Shown here: in pieces, positions 58,966-64,000 of the stretch
Layout: the number at the start of each line of letters is the position of its first letter
How positions within the stretch are numbered: the stretch's first letter is position 1
Assembly (NCBI GenBank): GCA_904063045.1
Contig: CAJFCJ010000001.1
Span: forward strand, 2,735,501-2,799,500
Reading direction: 5' to 3'
Length of the DNA: 64,000 nt
From: Dimorphilus gyrociliatus
Lineage: Eukaryota > Annelida > Polychaeta > Dinophilidae
Notes under the pieces: generated by a model
Seen by the model: only the letters and a program-made list of their open reading frames with translations
Told to the model about the DNA's origin: nothing
Databases searched by the model: none
Made by a program: the position numbers and the translations under genes

Positions 58966-61900
58966 CAGGAATCGGGATAATTGTTTTTATTCATTGTTAA
59001 TCTATTGTTGTGTTATTTATTTTAAGTTTATGTTGTAAAACTTTTAAACTTTACTAACAGCAATAATTAACTAAATGAGTAAATTTATGTAAGATATCAT
59101 TTTGACCCTTTTCCTTCTCTTATTAATCTTATATACTACTTAGCTTGTTAATAATAATACTAATAACTATTGGTCATTTCTTATTTTTGCCCCTATATAT
59201 TTTTATAGCCTTCAGTAAGGGCTGAATTAGGGGGAAGAGCTCTCGCTTTGTTGAAAAAAGGAAAGCCGATTGATGATGAATTGTTAGTAGAGATATTTAG
59301 TGAAGCCATCAAGTAAGTTGCTTGTGTATTTTCTCTTTTAGTCATACTCAATTAATTCCATCTTTTTATTAAATAGCCGATTAGAAAATGGTACTGGATG
59401 GGTACTTGATGGATTTCCAAATAATTTTAATCAAGCTAAGCTTTTAGAGAAAGCTTTAACAGGAGAGGATCCTACCATTGACAAGAAAGGGAAGAAAAAG
59501 AAGTCGGAATTGGCCCCTGATCCAAGGCCGCCTCCTCCCCCTCCTGAGAAGAAAAGCTTCTTGAACGTCATTGTTTATTTCAATCTTTCAGATGATCTCT
59601 GCATGAAAAGGAGCATAGGTCGAACTAGTTAGTTGAAGCATAAGTCCTTTCCTTCCTTAGTTAATAAACCCATATTTTTCCCCTTCCAATTCACCTAGAA
59701 CAATTGCAAAATGAATCTGTCGAATATCATCCAGAATTTAACCCTCCTCCAGAAGGTTCATCAACAGGCGTGAAGGGAGAAGAAATGCTCGTTGATGTAA
59801 CGGATTTCTCTCATGACAAAGAACAGCTTCAAACCAGACTAACAAACTTTCATGAGAATTGGCCTAAATTGGAGAAATTCTATAAAAAGTACTGTCGTCT
59901 TGAATCGATCGATTGCAGTTTACCGGCAACTAGCGTTGGTCTGGAATTGGAAGATATAATGGATGACACATTAGATAGGGTAATTTATATATAGCAATAA
60001 TTAGTACGGTATTAGTACAAGATTTCCTTCAAATTTAGATTTTGAAACGCGGCGCCTACGAAGAGTTGCCTCCCCCACCAGAACCAGAGCCTGAGCCTGT
60101 TAAAGAACCTGTGGAAGAACCGAAACCTGAGGTGCCAGCCGAACCTGAAAAGCCTCCTACTCCAGTTACACCACCAGGATCCGGTAAGAAGAAAGGAAAA
60201 AGATCAGCATCTCAGAGTCCTAGTTCGAGCAAACGTGGACGATCAGCCGGTAAGAAGGATAAAGAGGATAGTGGTAAGAAGAGTAGAGAATCTTCTGGCG
60301 GTAAAAAGTCAAAATCACCAAAAGGAGGTAAAAGGAAGAAGAGCAAATCTGAACCAGAGCCCGAACCTCCCGCACCTGAAAGCCTTTTGCCTCCTGCACC
60401 ACCACCCATTCAACCAGGTTCGGAGGAATGGACTTGGGTTGATCAACCACTTCCTGAAGAGCTTTCCGCAGCAATTTGTGGTCAGTGGGAAGCAATCGAA
60501 GGAACTTATTCGAAAAACAACAAGGCAGTATTTAGGAAGATCAGAGATGAAAGGGAAAATGTTATCCGGTATTTATACGATATCAGACAAGAATTTCTCT
60601 GCTATCTAAGGCGACCAGATCAGAAGCAAGATCGTATAAGAATTTGGCAAAAAGAATTTAACGCAATTCCAGATGACTTAAGAGATGATGAGGAACAACG
60701 ATCAGAACTTCACGAAAGAGTAGACGATCTTCAAGACACGCTTTGGGAAATGTCTGATGAACGGAAAGCTGCTGCAGAGAAAGAGATCGATGCTATAGTT
60801 AAAGATGGGTGGTTAGATGACCGTATCGGATTCCTAATCAATCATTATTTATCTCTTATGCAAGTAGAAGCCGATAGATATCAAGATTCAATGAGACTTC
60901 TTAAAGACTATTATAGAGGAATGGAAGGAAAAATTCCAGATGAGGCAAACAAAGGTTTCTTCCGAATGCCGTTAGTAGAGGTAATAATTGACTTTAGGCC
61001 TAAGTTTTATAAAGTAATAATATATTTTCAATAATCTTTGATACCATAACAGTTGGAAACTCAATCGGGAGTTGAATCAGTTAGCAGACCAGCAACTCCA
61101 GCTTCCCAAGGTAACATTGGAGATGGTACGAAATTGGAAGGTGCTGGCACTCCTTCCAACGTTACTTCCCCATCTCGGCAGGGAAGTGCCAAGAGTGGAG
61201 GTCGACGATCAGCATCTCCAAAAGCTAGAAAGGGTAGTGGTAAGAAACGATCTATATCGAAGATTGAAAAAGAAGAAGTCTTAACTCAACAGTTGATGGA
61301 TCCAGAAAGTAAAACTGTCTCGTTAGTATTTTAGAATTATCGAGTTGAAATCGTCAAGTTTATACTTTATTTTATTGGAATTAGTATACCTCTCATTCCA
61401 CGACGACCTACATCTCCAGATGGACAAGGTAAGGGAAAAGGAAGTACTGCTAAGAAGAAAGAAGCTCAAAATGACGACGCCCCTACTCCTCCCGAAGACT
61501 TGGATGAGCGTCTTTTATTCGACGGACTTCAGAATTGTATTCAAACAATTGATAGAATATTAGCAGCTGAAATAGCTGCTAAAGAGGCTGAGGAACAAGC
61601 TGAAAGGGAAAGTGAACTTCAAAAAGAAAGAGAGCAAGCAGCAGAAAAAGAAAAGGCTGCAAAGGGTAATAAAAAGGACAAAAAGGATAAGAAAGGCAAA
61701 GCAAGTCCAAGGAATCGCAGTAGAACACCATCTGGTAAGAAAGGAAAGAAGGAAAAAGTTGAAGAACCCCCTGTAGAGAGCACTCCCGCACGTGAGATCC
61801 ATATTTAACTAGAACTAGTTATCTAATCACACCATCAACAGTAAAACAAATGAAAAGCATGTTAAAAAACTAGGCTTCCCTTAATTCCTTGAAAAGAGAT

Positions 61901-64000
61901 TAATAATATTAATCGATTTTTTTAGTCGAAATTTTAGAAATATAGACAAACTGTATTTAGTTATATTAGTATATATAAATTGTTTGTAATTGTATATATA
62001 GCCGAAATTTCTGAAGAGGAAAAGGCGGCAAAAAAATTGAAGGAAGATATGAAACTGGAATATTTCGCTGCCCTTCAAAATGAAGGTTAATTAATAGTAA
62101 TTTATTCATATAAAACTTTATTAATTTATTAAACTTCTAGCCGAAAGTGTTAAAAAAAGAGTGAATTTGATAAGATACGTTGCATTGGCAACAATGGCTG
62201 ATTTAAGATCTAAAGCCGAGGTTGCTTATAAAGATATGGATGATTGGTTAGGTTCAAGATTCCTTAAGGAGATGGATAGGTAAAGATTAATTGTGTTTAT
62301 TAAAATCTTTACATCGCTCATTTAATTCCTATTTCAGCATTAAATATTTAACAACCGTTATGAAACACGCCATCGAAAGCGGAACAAAGATTAGAGAAGA
62401 GTTAGAAATTGATCAAGATCAATTTGTCATATCAGAGGTAAGTTCGCAAAAGTTTAGAATGTAATCACGTGACAAATTAAACAGTATCTACAATAATATA
62501 ATGTTACTCTATATTTATTACGTTATTGAAGCGACATAGCTCAACAAACGAACAAACAAAAACATAAATTTAATTTCTATGCCTAAAATGAGAATCATTG
62601 TAAAAAAAGAAAAACTAGACAAACAAACAAATAGTTAAGAGAATAGAAAATATACGAAAAGCTGTGAAAATGTTTGCTCCCGACTCCTTAGAAACCACTT
62701 TCCAATCGGCAACAAAATACCTATTTTGTGTATATACATATTTTAATATTACATATTTTATTGTATATATTAAAATATTTTATAATAATTACCTAATACC
62801 TTACCTGATTACCTGCCTACCTTTTAATCCTAATTTGTTTGCCCCCTTTAAAGATTCCATTAAAAGACCTTGAAGATAATATGAAAGTTGATCCCAGATT
62901 TTATGTAAACTCGGTATATATTTACCTTTTCTTGAGAATTTTCTCATTTTTATTTTTAAAAAAACGTCTTTTTTTAAGTTTATAGTTTTAGTTCTTTAAT
63001 TTTTTGGCTACTTTCTAACGTTTTTTATTTTATTGTTTCTTACAATTTTTCTTACCTTATGAATATTCATAATGTATATAAGAAATATGCATAAAGGCGT
63101 ACACTACATATAATGTATATTTTCATATAAATATATATATATATATATATATAAATTTATACAGTGCATTTATATATATATATATATTAAATATATACAT
63201 TTATTTTATATTTAAGAATTAATTTGCATATATTTGCATTAATTATAATAAGAACATTAATAATATTTTATCAAACTAACTGTGAGTATTGTTTTAAGGA
63301 CACCATATACTTTGAGGCGGAGGTTAATAAAGCACTTTCACTAGCAAACTAAGCATGGATTATTTAGAGATCAATTTAGATAATAATATTACTATTCAAA
63401 GCATGTTTGTTTATAAACTTGAACCGACATTCTCACTACATTTTTTAGTCTAAAACAAAAAAAAAGGTTTTATATAGCGTTTTTTCTTTTTAGCCTTACT
63501 TTTATATATATTATAATATATATATATATATTAAAATAAAAAATTATTCATGCATAAATTAATATGCAAATTAGTAAAAGAAAAAACCAAAACATTTACA
63601 CGGGACAGGAGTAAAATTTTTTTTTGCATTAATTGAATGTTTCCCCTTTTTATTTTAACATATTTTTTTTTTTAATTTATTACTTTTTTATTATTTTTGT
63701 TATATTTTTATTTTGTAGCTTTTTGTTATTAAAACAACAAACAAACAATTAAATATTAAAACATTTTTTTTTCTAAGCACCGCTCGAAACTTGGAGTTTT
63801 TTTTTTCTTTTTGTTAATTTGATACTTTTATCTTTTTTTTATACACGTTTTCGTAACCCAACCAAAAAAAAATCCCTCTCCCTTTACCACTTTTTGAAGA
63901 CTTCATCACAAGAAAATGTTAAAGAATGCAACAATTTATTTTTATTTTCCTTTTTCTTTCTATTGAATGAACTAGAGATTAAATTTGTGTTTATCTACAG
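55319..64000 (+). CDS. SPEF2: Sperm flagellar protein 2 (SPEF2/CPC1), 3' end beyond window
   Basis: Large central-pair apparatus protein (Chlamydomonas CPC1) of motile cilia. The ATG at 55319 gives MTDIICNWLNNEVKLSKTI, the CH-like domain, and exon 2 is 55435-55537. Diagnostic blocks in order are EQPGVATKLLYELFIALNKK, MLAKIQ-AAIVKIPKPPPSQT, EDHLAREEREKRRRKILVDQ and LLRQSQQERRIATQML. An adenylate-kinase-like domain follows with P-loop GKPFAGKST and WVLDGFPNNFNQAKLLEKAL. Exon 60042-60978 (approximate end) has an EPEPEP/KKGKKS disordered linker, then PGSEEWTWVDQPLPEEL and LKDYYRGMEGKIPDEANKGF. Exons at 62.0-62.45 kb (EEEKAAKKLKEDMKLEYFAA; MDDWLGSRFLKEMDS) and about 62.85-62.91 continue it. The last bases (63999-64000) are an AG acceptor preceded by a T-rich run, so the next exon starts just outside. 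More than 1000 residues are present, of roughly 1800 in human. Confidence 0.93.
58928..58958. repeat. (GA)n microsatellite in SPEF2 intron
   Basis: About fifteen GA units in one of the longer introns of SPEF2 (about 58.7-59.2 kb). Confidence 0.9.
63130..63187. repeat. (TA)n arrays in SPEF2 3' intron
   Basis: Two TA arrays separated by about 18 bp inside the last, unusually long and T/A-rich intronic region (62.9-64.0 kb). Confidence 0.85.

Noticed and set aside
63300-63323. Short AG...GT segment reading DTIYFEAE in the SPEF2 3' region
   Set aside because: Too short and not alignable to SPEF2; may be chance.

Overview
This window is nuclear DNA from an animal with a compact, AT-rich genome. 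All but one of its 19 protein-coding genes contain introns, and most introns are 50-100 bp with GT-AG ends. The genes are single-copy metazoan orthologues; several resemble lophotrochozoan (annelid- or mollusc-like) proteins, and short introns with tight packing would suit a small annelid genome such as Dimorphilus. That placement is an inference from style and content; nothing here proves the species. No transposon, rRNA, tRNA or CRISPR array was recognised.

Layout. 0.4-3.7 kb: cGMP-dependent protein kinase (-). 5.5-8.3: COG2, a Golgi tethering subunit (+). 9.0-9.6: NOPCHAP1-like snoRNP assembly factor (+), convergent with mitochondrial ribosomal protein L45 (9.8-11.1, -). 11.5-16.5: axonemal dynein intermediate chain DNAI2 (+) with a long acidic tail built from small phase-0 exons. 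17.2-18.0: an unrecognised small secreted cysteine-containing protein (-). 18-28 kb is gene-poor and microsatellite-rich, broken only by an intronless peptide-type GPCR (22.0-23.1, +).

28.2-29.5: cyclin Q (-), head-to-head with PRPF39 (29.9-32.9, +). 34.6-36.5: a secreted, channel-less Cys-loop ligand-binding-domain protein (-). 37.8-38.9: SRP receptor beta (+). Then five consecutive minus-strand genes, reading 52.3 to 40.0 kb: DMC1, a CARD-Bcl-2 fusion protein, SUCLA2, TGS1 and GATB. The right end is plus-strand: SNU13, YJU2B (CCDC130) and a 5'-complete SPEF2 that runs off the window, which ends exactly on a splice acceptor.

Themes. Four genes serve mitochondria (MRPL45, GATB, SUCLA2 and, by its Bcl-2 tail anchor, the CARD-Bcl-2 protein). 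Five serve RNA processing (NOPCHAP1, PRPF39, TGS1, SNU13, YJU2B). Two are motile-cilium genes (DNAI2, SPEF2), and each has a near-consensus RFX X-box 80-95 bp upstream of its ATG. The most unusual items are the CARD-Bcl-2 architecture, the secreted Cys-loop domain with a GPI-like tail, the DNAI2 tail cassettes, and the orphan secreted protein. Exon coordinates were read by hand from frame, splice sites and remembered family sequences. For most genes the exon lengths sum to an intact frame; GATB, DMC1 and SPEF2 exons are given only partly.
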